In this document: in pieces, positions 26,022-34,947 of the stretch
Position numbering within the stretch: the stretch's first letter is position 1
Layout of the letters: every line of letters starts with the position of its first letter
Assembly: GCF_009882985.1 (NCBI RefSeq)
Contig: NZ_WTUZ01000040.1
Span: 682,001-746,000, forward strand
Origin: Paenibacillus silvestris
GTDB taxonomy: Bacteria; Bacillota; Bacilli; Paenibacillales; NBRC-103111
Direction of reading: 5' to 3'
Length of the DNA stretch: 64,000 nucleotides
The notes under the pieces: generated by a model
Databases searched by the model: none
The model's input: the letters and a program-made list of their open reading frames with translations, nothing else
Told to the model about the DNA's origin: nothing
Program-made: the position numbers and the translations under genes

Positions 26022-26156
26022 AAATTATAGTCTCCTTTACCTTGCACGTTCACGATTGAAATCCCCTGCAAATGCACGGATTCCTTCATTATTGTGTAGG
26101 AAATGCTTGGGAAAGTCAATTTACTGCGAAGGAAAGTTCAATTATAACAAAGCTCA

Positions 26157-26190
26157 TCAAAAAAAACCGAAAGGCCAGTAGCCTTCCGGT
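26157..26190 (-). terminator. Intrinsic terminator of the efeUOB operon
   Basis: On the minus strand ACCGGAAGGC, a TACT loop, GGCCTTTCGGT (one mismatch) and a run of eight T. It lies 16 nt after the efeB stop codon. Confidence 0.92.
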
Positions 26191-26205
26191 ATCTTTCCAC
26201 AATTG

Positions 26206-27477
26206 TTAGGCAAATAAACTTTGACCCAAGAAGGATCCCTTGGAAGGAACGCCCGGAAGCACAGCAAAATAACCTCCGCCGGTCGTATCCGTATAAGCCA
26301 GCATTTGATCTGGCAGCTTCGGATTCGTCAACCTTTTCTGGATCGATTCAAACTGCGTCTGAATGTTTCGATTGAAGCAAACGAACAACAATCCGGCATT
26401 CAACCGTCCAACACTATCTAGATTCTCCATAAAATTATAGCCTCTGCGCAAGATACGTTCACGTTCTGAATTCTCGCCTGTGCGCGGATTCGAGAGGCGA
26501 ATATGGGAATCGAGTGGAGTAAATTTGCCTTCAGAATCCCCTTCGAAATTAGGCTGATCCATTTCCTTTTGACCATCCAGCGGTGCCCCGGAAACTTTCT
26601 GACGTCCTATAATCTCCTCTTGATCGGAGTACGTTTGTTGATCCCATGTTTCAATCCGCATTTGAATGCGGCGCACAACCATATAGGTTCCACCAGCAAA
26701 CCAGGACGCACCATCTCCGCTATCAGCCCATACGTTATTTTTCATAAATGCTTCATCTGTCAAAGCCGGATTATTCGTACCGTCCTTGAAGCCGAACAAG
26801 TTCCGCTTGGTTCCTTGTGCTTTCACACCTAACTGTCCGGTTTGCTGCCAGCGTAAATGGGCAACTCCACGTGCAGCCTTGGCTAAATTCCGAATGGCAT
26901 GAAAGCAAATCACTGGATCATCCGAGCAAGCCTGTATCAAGATATCCCCATGGGTTAATTGATCCTGCAAGGAATCTTTATGAAAGATCGGCATCTCCGT
27001 TAAACCAGAAGGTTTGCGTGAACGAAGCCCGAAACGATCAACGCCTTCCTTTTCAAAAAGAGAGGCACCAACAGCGAAAGTAATTGTCAGCTTTCCTGTA
27101 TCTAATCCTATTTGCTCACCTGTATCAGTTGGTGGAAATTTGCCTTCCTGAGGCTCGGCTGCCAGCGGCTTACCTGCCATAAGTGTTGCTGCCATTTCCG
27201 TCCAATGCTGCATGAGCTCCTTAAGCTCCTGCACATTCTCAGTCGTAATATCGAAAGCCGCCACGTTGGCAAAGTTCTGAGCAGGCGTCACGACACCCGT
27301 TTGATGAGTGCCATAGAAAGAAATCGTTTCATCCGCAGCATTGGCTTTGCTTGCAGTCATTTCTGCTGCGTTTGGAACCGCACCCTGATCTTTCCCCAGC
27401 AAATCACCGAGCACGATTCCCGCTGCTCCTGCCGCAGTCATCCCCAAAAAAGCTCTGCGATTCATTTTATCCGCCAT
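26206..27477 (-). CDS. efeB: EfeB, Dyp-type heme peroxidase of the iron uptake system
   Basis: 423 aa. A Tat signal (MNRRAFLGMTAAGAAG, twin Arg at 7-8) sends the folded heme enzyme out of the cytoplasm. Dyp-peroxidase signature GFKDGTNNP (GxxDG) near residue 230 and the proximal His region DSHIRLSNPR near 325 are present. In EfeUOB systems it oxidises Fe(II) or extracts iron from heme, feeding EfeO and the EfeU permease. It is the last gene of the operon, 34 nt after efeO, with a strong terminator behind. Regulated by Fur through the operon promoter. Confidence 0.95.
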   Translation of the reverse strand: MADKMNRRAFLGMTAAGAAGIVLGDLLGKDQGAVPNAAEMTASKANAADETISFYGTHQTGVVTPAQNFANVAAFDITTENVQELKELMQHWTEMAATLMAGKPLAAEPQEGKFPPTDTGEQIGLDTGKLTITFAVGASLFEKEGVDRFGLRSRKPSGLTEMPIFHKDSLQDQLTHGDILIQACSDDPVICFHAIRNLAKAARGVAHLRWQQTGQLGVKAQGTKRNLFGFKDGTNNPALTDEAFMKNNVWADSGDGASWFAGGTYMVVRRIQMRIETWDQQTYSDQEEIIGRQKVSGAPLDGQKEMDQPNFEGDSEGKFTPLDSHIRLSNPRTGENSERERILRRGYNFMENLDSVGRLNAGLLFVCFNRNIQTQFESIQKRLTNPKLPDQMLAYTDTTGGGYFAVLPGVPSKGSFLGQSLFA

Positions 27478-27511
27478 TGCCGTTTCTCCTCTCCAATCCC
27501 AATCCGTTCGT

Positions 27512-28672
27512 TCACTTGCTTAAAGTTCCCGGCATTTTCACAAGAGGCTCTGCTAAGGCTTCCAATTTATTTTTCAAATCGACTTGTTTGGATTGCTCAA
27601 GTTTCCCAAAATCGTTCCACGTTGGTCCAGCTGGAGAAAGTGTGTTCATTGTTTCAATAACTACCGCCAAGCTTTTGGAAATTTTCTCATCCAAAGCAGC
27701 ATCTTTCTTCTTCAGCTCACCTTTGACAAGATCATAAATCGCTTGCGCACCTTCTACATTTGCCCGGATAACAGGTACTGTAGCCCCGCTCCAACGCTCT
27801 TCTTCACCTGTAATTTTGCTGGATTGCGCTTCTTCCATCAGTTCCCCTACACCTGCGATAAAGTCAGAAGCTTCGATCGTTGTGGATGCAATTGCCTGCT
27901 GCATTTTCTTGCCGTCTTCAACTAGGCGTGCGGAGAATGGCTCAGCATCTTTTACATTCTTTTTCACAAAAAGCAAGTACTCAATCCGGTGATACCCTGT
28001 AAATGCTGGATCTTTTTCATTCTTGAAATCATCCACACGAGCATCCATCACTCCATCCAATTCACTGAATGTTTCGATGATCGGCTCAATTCTTTCGTAA
28101 GGCATACGGGATAGTCCATAAGCTTCCTGCGCTTTTTTCAGATCGCCAGTTTTCACTGCTGCATCCAGCTGCTCTAATAATGTGACCAGTTGTTTCCCTT
28201 GATCCTGAACATATTTGTTATAAGCTTTCGCTGCTTCTTGAAGCTCTTTGGAGGCCTCAATGACATCTTTATTGACTGCGCCCTTATTATCCGTAAAAGA
28301 GGTCGTTAACTCGGTCATAGCCGCTTTCGCATTCGTGTTTAGTGCCGTTAATGTTGGATAATCCAACTTGTCTTGTTTCAAACCAGCTTCCAATGGAATC
28401 AGAAATTTCTCCACTTTAAAATAGAGTTCCGGGAATTTCGGTTTCACTTCATCCTCAAAGCTGGCCCACTGATCTTCCAACTGTGTTGATAATTTTTTCG
28501 CATCTTTAATTTTGTTTGCATCTAATTGACTTTTAAGTTGATCAATGCTTGTAAGTAAAGCCGCCGAACCTTCCTTAAAAGGTACTTTCTTAACTTCAGT
28601 TGGTTCTGTTTTCCCGCAACCTGCGAGTAGTAGAGTTGTTGCTGCCGCTAAAATAATGAGTTTCTTTTTCAT
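27512..28672 (-). CDS. efeO: EfeO, iron-binding lipoprotein (M75/imelysin family)
   Basis: 386 aa. Lipoprotein signal with lipobox LLLAGC (lipidated Cys near residue 19). An N-terminal cupredoxin-less linker (20-130) is followed by the M75 imelysin-like domain (about 130-386) with GYHRIEYLLF (the HxxE metal motif) near 235. It carries iron outside the membrane to the EfeU permease. It lies between efeU and efeB, 28 nt after efeU. RBS AAGGGG precedes the ATG. Confidence 0.93.
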   Translation of the reverse strand: MKKKLIILAAATTLLLAGCGKTEPTEVKKVPFKEGSAALLTSIDQLKSQLDANKIKDAKKLSTQLEDQWASFEDEVKPKFPELYFKVEKFLIPLEAGLKQDKLDYPTLTALNTNAKAAMTELTTSFTDNKGAVNKDVIEASKELQEAAKAYNKYVQDQGKQLVTLLEQLDAAVKTGDLKKAQEAYGLSRMPYERIEPIIETFSELDGVMDARVDDFKNEKDPAFTGYHRIEYLLFVKKNVKDAEPFSARLVEDGKKMQQAIASTTIEASDFIAGVGELMEEAQSSKITGEEERWSGATVPVIRANVEGAQAIYDLVKGELKKKDAALDEKISKSLAVVIETMNTLSPAGPTWNDFGKLEQSKQVDLKNKLEALAEPLVKMPGTLSK

Positions 28673-28700
28673 GAATAAGTGCCCCTTTTTGATTGAAAAA

Positions 28701-30182
28701 TTATTTATACACTGTACGATTTTTGTTTTGAATTAATTTAAGACGTTGCCAAATGACGGCGAACAATGCTGCCACCAGAAGAATGAATTGAGGAATCGCA
28801 CTCTCGAGAGTCGGATACAGGGCAACGAAATCCCAGCTAGGCAGCCAAGATGCTGTCGTAGCAGGGAGATAACCTGCAAGCTGCAGTCCGTGGACACCCA
28901 TTCCGGCAAACTTGAAGCATAAGTAAAATACAAAAATGCTTGAAACCAAGAAGAAGGGGCGCATCGGAATGCGCAAACCAACCTTCAAAATAAGGAAAGA
29001 CACGATGATCAGAATGAGAGCGCCAATCGCGATGCCGCCGACCAGAGAGCTGAGTGAAATCGAGGACGCCATTCCAATCATGAAAAGAACAGTCTCTGTC
29101 CCTTCACGGAACACAGCTAGGAAAGCCAGCAAGCTTAGTGAAACTAAACTTCCTGTCGCTAGCGCTTTGACACTCTGATCCCTTATGTATTTTTGCCAGT
29201 TCGAAATACTCGATTTGCTATGCAGCCAATAACTCATATACAGCAACATGACCGCAGCGAAAATGCCGGTACATCCAGCAATTAAAAAGTTGTTATTGCC
29301 AAAAGCACTCGCTGAGAACAGCTGCTGAACTACGATGCCTAGAGCAATACTTACAAGTAGTCCGCTGAGCACCCCGTACCAAATCCATTGTTTTTTATTA
29401 CCATGACCTGATTTATTTAGAAAACCGAGCAGGGCGATTACAACTAGCAAAGCTTCCAACCCTTCTCGAAGTAAAATCGTCGTTGCATCCAGCATCGTGT
29501 ATCTGGTTTTGGCGGCTAACGGATTCAAATCTGCATGCATACGTGCGATCGTCGCTGTTGCTTCACTGACTTGAGCAGGCGTCGCCGACAGCTGTGCATA
29601 GGCTGTGACCATGTCTCTTTCCATGGATGTGTAAACCGTGGAAGACTGTGTAAGGACAATCCCCTCAATTTGCAGCCAAGAATCTCGAAGTGTTTGAATA
29701 CTCGCCGAAGCCCCGTCCACATCGTTCACTTTGAGCTGTCCGGATGCTTTGTCCAAAAGAGCGACCAAATCAGCGACTGATACTTGGCCATCGTTCTTGG
29801 AAGCTTGGCCAAAAGCATCCAAATCCCCTTCGATGAAGCTCTTATTTAGCGAGTGGAGCTCTTTGAGTCCCGCTAGAAGCTTTGGCTCATCAATGGGCTG
29901 CTTTACGGTTTGGAAGGAAACTTCACCCATCGCCTGCTCGATCTTCTGATAAGCCGCAGCTGAGCGCTCCTTCACGCCACCTTCATAAGACAACCAGTTC
30001 ATTTGGAACGAATCGAACAGTTGGGAAGCCTCGTCCACCTTCCCACTCTCCATAGCTTGGATAGCACGCACAATACTCTCATCTTCCTTAGCGAGATCAT
30101 CTTCTGCTTTCGCGAAAACGGAAAATGGTACCGTTAAAAACAAGACCAGTGCAATCCAGCTAGCAATAAACATTTTAGGCAT
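28701..30182 (-). CDS. efeU: EfeU, FTR1-family iron permease
   Basis: 493 aa. A signal-like N-terminus and an extracytoplasmic domain (about 25-235) precede seven membrane spans of the Ftr1 domain. Both REGLE-type iron-channel motifs occur: LLREGLEALLVV near residue 240 and FREGTETVLF near 360. The first extracytoplasmic domain is shared with B. subtilis YwbL. ATG 30182 is preferred (AGGAGGG 11 nt upstream); the longer TTG start covers that site. First gene of efeUOB with a perfect Fur box upstream. Confidence 0.94.
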   Translation of the reverse strand: MPKMFIASWIALVLFLTVPFSVFAKAEDDLAKEDESIVRAIQAMESGKVDEASQLFDSFQMNWLSYEGGVKERSAAAYQKIEQAMGEVSFQTVKQPIDEPKLLAGLKELHSLNKSFIEGDLDAFGQASKNDGQVSVADLVALLDKASGQLKVNDVDGASASIQTLRDSWLQIEGIVLTQSSTVYTSMERDMVTAYAQLSATPAQVSEATATIARMHADLNPLAAKTRYTMLDATTILLREGLEALLVVIALLGFLNKSGHGNKKQWIWYGVLSGLLVSIALGIVVQQLFSASAFGNNNFLIAGCTGIFAAVMLLYMSYWLHSKSSISNWQKYIRDQSVKALATGSLVSLSLLAFLAVFREGTETVLFMIGMASSISLSSLVGGIAIGALILIIVSFLILKVGLRIPMRPFFLVSSIFVFYLCFKFAGMGVHGLQLAGYLPATTASWLPSWDFVALYPTLESAIPQFILLVAALFAVIWQRLKLIQNKNRTVYK

Positions 30183-30230
30183 GACAGCAAAAGCCCTCCT
30201 TGGATAATTAACCACCAATTCAATTAATAT

Positions 30231-30292
30231 TGATAATCATTATCAAGTTCTAATTACTCTGTCTATTTTACTCTGTTCTTTGAACCTGTCAA
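30231..30292 (-). promoter_or_regulatory. Fur box and promoter of efeUOB
   Basis: TGATAATCATTATCA (30231-30245) matches the 7-1-7 Bacillus Fur consensus at all positions. Upstream on the minus strand are TTGACA (30292-30287), a 16-bp spacer and TAAAAT (30270-30265). The box lies about 20 bp after the -10, so Fur would block the start of transcription in iron-replete cells. Confidence 0.93.
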
Positions 30293-30304
30293 TTCATTTT
30301 TACA

Positions 30305-30345
30305 AGAAAAAAAGCCATTTAACCTAAAAAAAGTTAAATAGCTTC
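30305..30345 (-). terminator. Intrinsic terminator after spoVK
   Basis: On the minus strand AAGCTATTTAAC pairs with GTTAAATGGCTT across a T-rich loop and ends in seven T. It lies 9 nt after the spoVK stop. Confidence 0.88.
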
Positions 30346-30353
30346 TTATATGT

Positions 30354-31322
30354 TCATTTAAACTTCATATCTTCTGGTCGTATCGACATTAATTCCGATT
30401 TGGAAGGAGCATTCACATATTGACTAAGCAATCTCACTGCTTGATGTCTCATCGCTTTCTCTAGAATGTTACGAACATACCTCGCATTGCTAAAAGCCCG
30501 CCAAGTTGCTGCCTTCTCTTCCATTAAATGCTGCTTAAGCTTCATGACAGTTTGGGGCATAATCACATATTCACGATCTTTGGCCATAAGTTCCGTAATC
30601 TGAATCAGTTGTTCAATCGGATAATCTTCAAAATCAATTTGAATCGGGAACCTGGAAGGAAGCCCAGGATTCGTTGCAAGGAATTGCTCCATTTCGTCAC
30701 TGTAGCCAGCGAGGATCAGAATGAAGTCATTCTTCTTATCTTCCATGCCTTTGACCAGCGCATCGATCGATTCCTTCCCGAAGTCTTTATCGCCTCCACG
30801 CGCAAGGCTGTACGCTTCATCGATGAACAAGATGCCGCCCATCGCTTTTTTCATCAATTCCCTCGTCTTTAGAGCTGTATGTCCAATGTATTCACCTACG
30901 AGATCTGCCCGTTCCACTTCAATAAAGTGTCCCTTGCTCAGCACACCCATTGCATGAAACATGCGCCCCATCAGCCGGGCCACCGTCGTTTTACCCGTGC
31001 CAGGACTCCCTTTGAAAATCATATGGTACACATGCGCATTGCTGATCAAGCCAGCCTCAGCGCGGAATTGTGAAATCTGGAGCAGCGCATAAATCTCATG
31101 CACCAATTCTTTGACATTATCAAGTCCTATCAATTGATTCAACTCTTTAAAAATATCCGATAACGGACCCTCAAGCGGCGTCCTTTTCCCGGTTTGCTGC
31201 GGTTCTGCATCGGCCTGCGGCGAAGCATGAATCTGGTCGCCGGCGCCATCAACCGCTCGCCGATGCTCTGGCTGCCGCAAGACGATGTTGATCTGTCTGG
31301 ATGGCAAGCTCCGACCACTCAT
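30354..31322 (-). CDS. spoVK: Stage V sporulation protein K (AAA ATPase, SpoVK/CbbX group)
   Basis: 322 aa, identical in length to B. subtilis SpoVK. N-terminal region ~1-90 of low conservation, then a single AAA domain: Walker A GSPGTGKTT near residue 125, Walker B ILFIDEAYSLA near 190, and a C-terminal helical lid. SpoVK acts in the mother cell during spore maturation; its substrate is not known. ATG 31322 is chosen because GAGGTGATC lies just before it; the longer ORF to 31457 runs over the preceding gene's terminator. Expression by a sporulation sigma factor is expected, though I identify no such promoter. Confidence 0.9.
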   Translation of the reverse strand: MSGRSLPSRQINIVLRQPEHRRAVDGAGDQIHASPQADAEPQQTGKRTPLEGPLSDIFKELNQLIGLDNVKELVHEIYALLQISQFRAEAGLISNAHVYHMIFKGSPGTGKTTVARLMGRMFHAMGVLSKGHFIEVERADLVGEYIGHTALKTRELMKKAMGGILFIDEAYSLARGGDKDFGKESIDALVKGMEDKKNDFILILAGYSDEMEQFLATNPGLPSRFPIQIDFEDYPIEQLIQITELMAKDREYVIMPQTVMKLKQHLMEEKAATWRAFSNARYVRNILEKAMRHQAVRLLSQYVNAPSKSELMSIRPEDMKFK

Positions 31323-31423
31323 GAGGATCACCTCGTTTACAAGTTGGTTTCGATGGATGGTATCTATCCATCCTACGCTCAATCCTTGTTTTTTAGACCG
31401 ATCATAAGCGTCTGCATAAACAG

Positions 31424-31452
31424 AAAAAGCCTCCAAGCTAAGCCGGAAGCTT
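31424..31452 (-). terminator. Weak terminator after the ABM-domain gene
   Basis: On the minus strand AAGCTTCC pairs with GGAGGCTT (one mismatch) and is followed by TTTTTCTG. It lies 7 nt after the stop codon at 31459. Confidence 0.6.
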
Positions 31453-31458
31453 TTCAAC

Positions 31459-31770
31459 TTATTTTACACTTGTACCATAGGTTTGTGTTAGGGTGTAATG
31501 CTCTACAACCGGGAAAGGATCATAGAAATGATGCAGCAGTTTACGCCATTCCTGATACTCTGCCGAACCTCGGAAACCTACGGTGTGGTCCTCAATGGTC
31601 TCCCATTGCACAAGCAGCAAATATTTATTGGCATCTTCCATACAGGACTGAAGCTCGTGCGACACATACCCTTTCATGGATGAAATAAGCGATGATGCTT
31701 CGCGGAATGCTGCTTCGAATTCGGTGTTTTTCCCTGCAATTACAGGTAAAATGGCTACTTCGAGGATCAT
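31459..31770 (-). CDS. ABM-domain (antibiotic biosynthesis monooxygenase-like) protein
   Basis: 103 aa, a ferredoxin-like alpha/beta fold of the ABM family: EVAILPVIAGKNTEFEAAF at the start, YLLLVQWETIEDH near residue 50 and SAEYQEWRKLL near 68. Members include quinol monooxygenases and heme-degrading enzymes of the HmoB/YcnE type; no heme-binding Asn can be assigned with confidence. Last gene of a probable operon GNAT-lplA-phosphatase-ABM, 26 nt after the phosphatase. Reaction unknown. Confidence 0.82.
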   Translation of the reverse strand: MILEVAILPVIAGKNTEFEAAFREASSLISSMKGYVSHELQSCMEDANKYLLLVQWETIEDHTVGFRGSAEYQEWRKLLHHFYDPFPVVEHYTLTQTYGTSVK

Positions 31771-31796
31771 TGTAGGTCCCTCCTAATGAATGAATG

Positions 31797-32423
31797 TTAG
31801 TATCCGAAGGCTTCATCTTCAAAATGAGAAGTATCTGCGTGAAGACGGATGTGTGGCTCGTTATTTACAATTTCAACGATACTTAGACAGGTCGGATGAA
31901 AATATGGCGGATTCCAGAGTTCAGCTAGTCCCCTCATCTCAAAATAAGCCATAATGACTTTCAGCGTGACTGTGTGTGAAACAAGCGCAATGGTTTGTCC
32001 TTCATGCGCAGCAAGCAATCGTTCAAGTGCCAGCGTAACCCTCTCCTGTAAGTCCGTGTAAGACTCGCCTCGCGCTGGACGATATGCCTCAGGATTACGC
32101 CAGAAGGCATGGAAATTATCCGGATCTATTTGCTCAATTTCACCCGAGATGCGCCCTTCCCAGTCGCCTAAATTCATCTCCCGCCATTCATCTGAAGATT
32201 GGATCGCAAGATCACGATCCCCTCTAATAATCTGTGCGGTTTGCAGTGTGCGCCCACTGGTGCTTGCATACATCGCTTCAAACGGCACATCTTTAAGTGC
32301 GTTGGACAACCATAACGCTTGCTGCTCGCCTAAAGCTGACAGCGGTGAATCCAAATGTCCCTGCATACGTCGCTCCACGTTCCAGAGCGTTTCCCCGTGC
32401 CGGATTAGATACAGCTTTGTCAT
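31797..32423 (-). CDS. Histidine phosphatase (phosphoglycerate mutase-like)
   Basis: 208 aa. The catalytic LIRHGETLWN motif is at residue 5-14; the second His is in LVSHTVTLKVIM near 150, and Arg/Glu in ARGESYTDLQERV near 120. This is the PhoE/CobC/GpmB group of cofactor-independent phosphatases. GGAGGG lies 10 nt before the ATG. Neighbours are lplA (30 nt) and the ABM gene. Substrate is not predictable; general phosphatase, cobalamin CobC or sugar-phosphate roles are all possible. Confidence 0.88.
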   Translation of the reverse strand: MTKLYLIRHGETLWNVERRMQGHLDSPLSALGEQQALWLSNALKDVPFEAMYASTSGRTLQTAQIIRGDRDLAIQSSDEWREMNLGDWEGRISGEIEQIDPDNFHAFWRNPEAYRPARGESYTDLQERVTLALERLLAAHEGQTIALVSHTVTLKVIMAYFEMRGLAELWNPPYFHPTCLSIVEIVNNEPHIRLHADTSHFEDEAFGY

Positions 32424-32453
32424 GACCGGATTTCCCTCCCCAGAATCAAGTGG

Positions 32454-33455
32454 TTACGTTAATAACAGCAGATTAACAAAAGAGTCAAGCTCCAACGCGC
32501 CAAAATAACGCCGCATTTCAACACCATCCAGCCGCTCTCGAATAGCCGTTTCCTCATACCGGGAGCCGCGCAGCACCTCTTCCAGCTCTGCGACATCGCT
32601 AGCGCCGAAGAAATCTCCATAAATTTTGATATCATGAATTTGTCCCTCTTCTATCGCTAAACGGACATCTAACTTCCCGACACCTTCAAAGCGCTTAAAG
32701 TTTTGCACCGTACTCTTCGGGGATTTGCCATAGTTCCAATCCCAGTTTCCATAACGTTCTTCGGAAATGCTGCGAATTTGACGCCAATCTTCTTCTGAAA
32801 GCTTGTACGTCGGCACTTGAGAGGCTTCCATCCCGAATATGGAAGACAGCAGTTTCAGACGGAATTCCTCAATCGTTATAGGAGCATCCAGAAATTCAAC
32901 GATGTTGGCGACTCTGCTACGAATCGATTTAATGCCTTTGGATTGAATTTTGTCCGGGCTAACCTTGAGTGCTGACACGACATTTTCAATCTCAGAGTTG
33001 AATAAAAGCGTGCCATGGCTGAACATGCGGCCTTTGGTTGCAAACTGCGCATTGCCAGAAATTTTACGCTCACCGACCTGAATATCATTACGGCCTGTTA
33101 GCGCTGCTTCCACGCCAAGATTGCGAAGGGCCTCTACTACAGGCTCTGTAAACTTTTGAAAATTGTGAAAAGAATTCCCGTCATCTTTGGTAATAAAACT
33201 AAAATTCAAATTGCCTAAATCATGATAGACAGCCCCGCCTCCGGAAAGTCTGCGTACCACATGCAGATTGTGATCTTTCACATACTCGGGATTGATTTCT
33301 TCCAGCGTGTTTTGATTTTTGCCAATAATAATAGAAGGTTCGTTCATATAAAATAGCAGGTAACTGTCCTGCTCAGGTAAGTGCCTTAACGCGTATTCCT
33401 CAATCGCCAGGTTAATCCGTGGATCCGTTATTCCTTCGTTATCAATAAATCGCAT
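32454..33455 (-). CDS. lplA: Lipoate-protein ligase
   Basis: 333 aa. Attaches free lipoate through lipoyl-AMP to E2 and GcvH proteins. RRLSGGGAVYHDLGNLNFSF near residue 70 carries the lipoate-binding loop, and the catalytic Lys is in ERKISGNAQF near 132. The C-terminal accessory domain (about 255-333) is present, so both activation and transfer are expected. RBS AAAGGAG supports ATG 33455. It follows a GNAT gene by 16 nt. Confidence 0.93.
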   Translation of the reverse strand: MRFIDNEGITDPRINLAIEEYALRHLPEQDSYLLFYMNEPSIIIGKNQNTLEEINPEYVKDHNLHVVRRLSGGGAVYHDLGNLNFSFITKDDGNSFHNFQKFTEPVVEALRNLGVEAALTGRNDIQVGERKISGNAQFATKGRMFSHGTLLFNSEIENVVSALKVSPDKIQSKGIKSIRSRVANIVEFLDAPITIEEFRLKLLSSIFGMEASQVPTYKLSEEDWRQIRSISEERYGNWDWNYGKSPKSTVQNFKRFEGVGKLDVRLAIEEGQIHDIKIYGDFFGASDVAELEEVLRGSRYEETAIRERLDGVEMRRYFGALELDSFVNLLLLT

Positions 33456-33471
33456 ACGTATGCTCCTTTAA

Positions 33472-33951
33472 TTAAGTAGATAAATCTGACGACATCGTTC
33501 GATTGAGTGTTGACATGCCTACCGATTGGTAGAAAGCTATGGCACTCTCATTAAATTCCCAAACATTAAGCTCAAGGGAGGAAGCCCCTTGTTCCCGAGC
33601 CCATGCTGCAGATGCTTGATATAGCTTCGTTCCGACGCCTTGCCGCTGAAAGTCAGGTGATACCGCCAGTTCATTCATATATGCGTATATGCGTGGAACT
33701 AGCGCCTCATACGAAGGGCTTTTCTTCATCTCCAGCATTGCCACGCCTACGACTTGTCCGCTAAACTCAGCAACCCATATGACCTTGTTCATCTGATCAG
33801 AATAACTGCGGTACCAGCCCATGGCAACGACGCGATCCAATCGTGCAAAATGAGTAGGCAAAGCAGCCGCATGCTCCTCTTGCCCAAAACGAATGATGGC
33901 ATTCACCGCCTCATAGTCTTCGGAACGTGCTCGTCGTATGATAAGTTCCAA
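33472..33951 (-). CDS. GNAT-family N-acetyltransferase
   Basis: 159 aa with TTG start at 33951, chosen because AGGAG lies 8 nt upstream; an ATG at 33999 gives 175 aa but has no ribosome site. The acetyl-CoA loop is visible as RQGVGTKLYQASAAWA near residue 95-110, with NESAIAFYQSVGM at the end. Substrate unknown. First gene of the probable operon with lplA, and divergent from another GNAT gene at 34109. Confidence 0.85.
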   Translation of the reverse strand: MELIIRRARSEDYEAVNAIIRFGQEEHAAALPTHFARLDRVVAMGWYRSYSDQMNKVIWVAEFSGQVVGVAMLEMKKSPSYEALVPRIYAYMNELAVSPDFQRQGVGTKLYQASAAWAREQGASSLELNVWEFNESAIAFYQSVGMSTLNRTMSSDLST

Positions 33952-34108
33952 ATTCTCCACTCCTGTTGCCAGTTTGCAGTTTTCTTTCCTTTGTTTCATA
34001 GCTTACATCAATGGCCATCATTTTTCCACTTTTGATATTGTATTTTTATGCATTAAAATGTATATTTATTTAAAATGCCTTTGGATAATCGAAAGGAGCT
34101 TACTTTTG

Positions 34109-34909
34109 ATGAACGATTTAATCACCTTTTACAACGAACTCGATCAGATTGCCTCCAACACATGGCCTGCTGAAATTACCGCCTATCTCGATAACTGGCA
34201 ATTACGAGCTACCCAAGGTGTCACGAAGCGGGCTAATAGTGTGCTTGCATCCGGCGATTATCCGACAACCGCTGATTGGCTGCCGCTTATCGAACAATTT
34301 TATGCGGGCAAAAGCCTTCCTGCCATTTTCCAAATCAGCGATGCATCGCCGCCAGATCTGGATGCGATGTTGCACACGCAGGGATATGTCTCTGAGCTTC
34401 CGTGTCTCATGATGTTTGCTACCGCTCAAGAAACAGCTGCTTTAGCACAGCAGAAGCTCCAGTTGAAGCTACATGTGCCTATTACTGCCGAATGGGTGAA
34501 CGAAGTGGACGATGAGTGGCTCGATGCCTTTCTTATTCTTGAAAACTACGATAAGTCGCTCAAAGAATGCTACAAAGGCATATGCGATAGGATCTCCAAG
34601 ACGAAAGGTTTTGTAAAATTAATAAAGGATAACCAAATCATCGCCGTAGGGACAGCTATTGTCGAAGGCGAATGGGCCGGCTTCCTGAATGTTGTTGTTA
34701 GCGAGAAAGAGCGTGGCCAAGGCCTGAGTTACAACCTTATCTATGCCCTCTCAGCTTGGAGTCTGGAACACGGAGCTGCGCAGCAATACTTGCAAGTTGT
34801 CGCTTCCAATAGCGCCGCTGTTTCGTTATATGAAAAACTTGGCTACGAAACCAAGTATCGCTATCATTACCGAATCAAGTATGATTTACGCCCCTTTGCA
34901 TCATCCTAA
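34109..34909 (+). CDS. GNAT-family N-acetyltransferase, long form
   Basis: 266 aa. The N-terminal ~130 residues (LITFYNELDQIASNTWPAE) look like a degenerate GNAT-like half; the C-terminal half has RGQGLSYNLIYALSAW (CoA loop) near residue 205 and NSAAVSLYEKLGYET near 240. This tandem-like architecture occurs in YkwB-type acetyltransferases. ATG 34109 with AAAGGAG is chosen over an extended start at 33938 that would overlap the divergent gene. Followed 38 nt later by an SDR gene, possibly one operon. Confidence 0.86.
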   Translation: MNDLITFYNELDQIASNTWPAEITAYLDNWQLRATQGVTKRANSVLASGDYPTTADWLPLIEQFYAGKSLPAIFQISDASPPDLDAMLHTQGYVSELPCLMMFATAQETAALAQQKLQLKLHVPITAEWVNEVDDEWLDAFLILENYDKSLKECYKGICDRISKTKGFVKLIKDNQIIAVGTAIVEGEWAGFLNVVVSEKERGQGLSYNLIYALSAWSLEHGAAQQYLQVVASNSAAVSLYEKLGYETKYRYHYRIKYDLRPFASS

Positions 34910-34947
34910 CTAAGAATTTGTCAAGGATATGAAAGGAGCCTAATTTC

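Noticed and set aside
31323..31457. Longer start of SpoVK
   Set aside because: It covers the terminator of the ABM-domain gene; ATG 31322 has a perfect GAGGTGATC site and gives the known family length.
33938..34108. Longer start of the plus-strand GNAT
   Set aside because: It overlaps the divergent gene and shared promoter region; AAAGGAG precedes ATG 34109.
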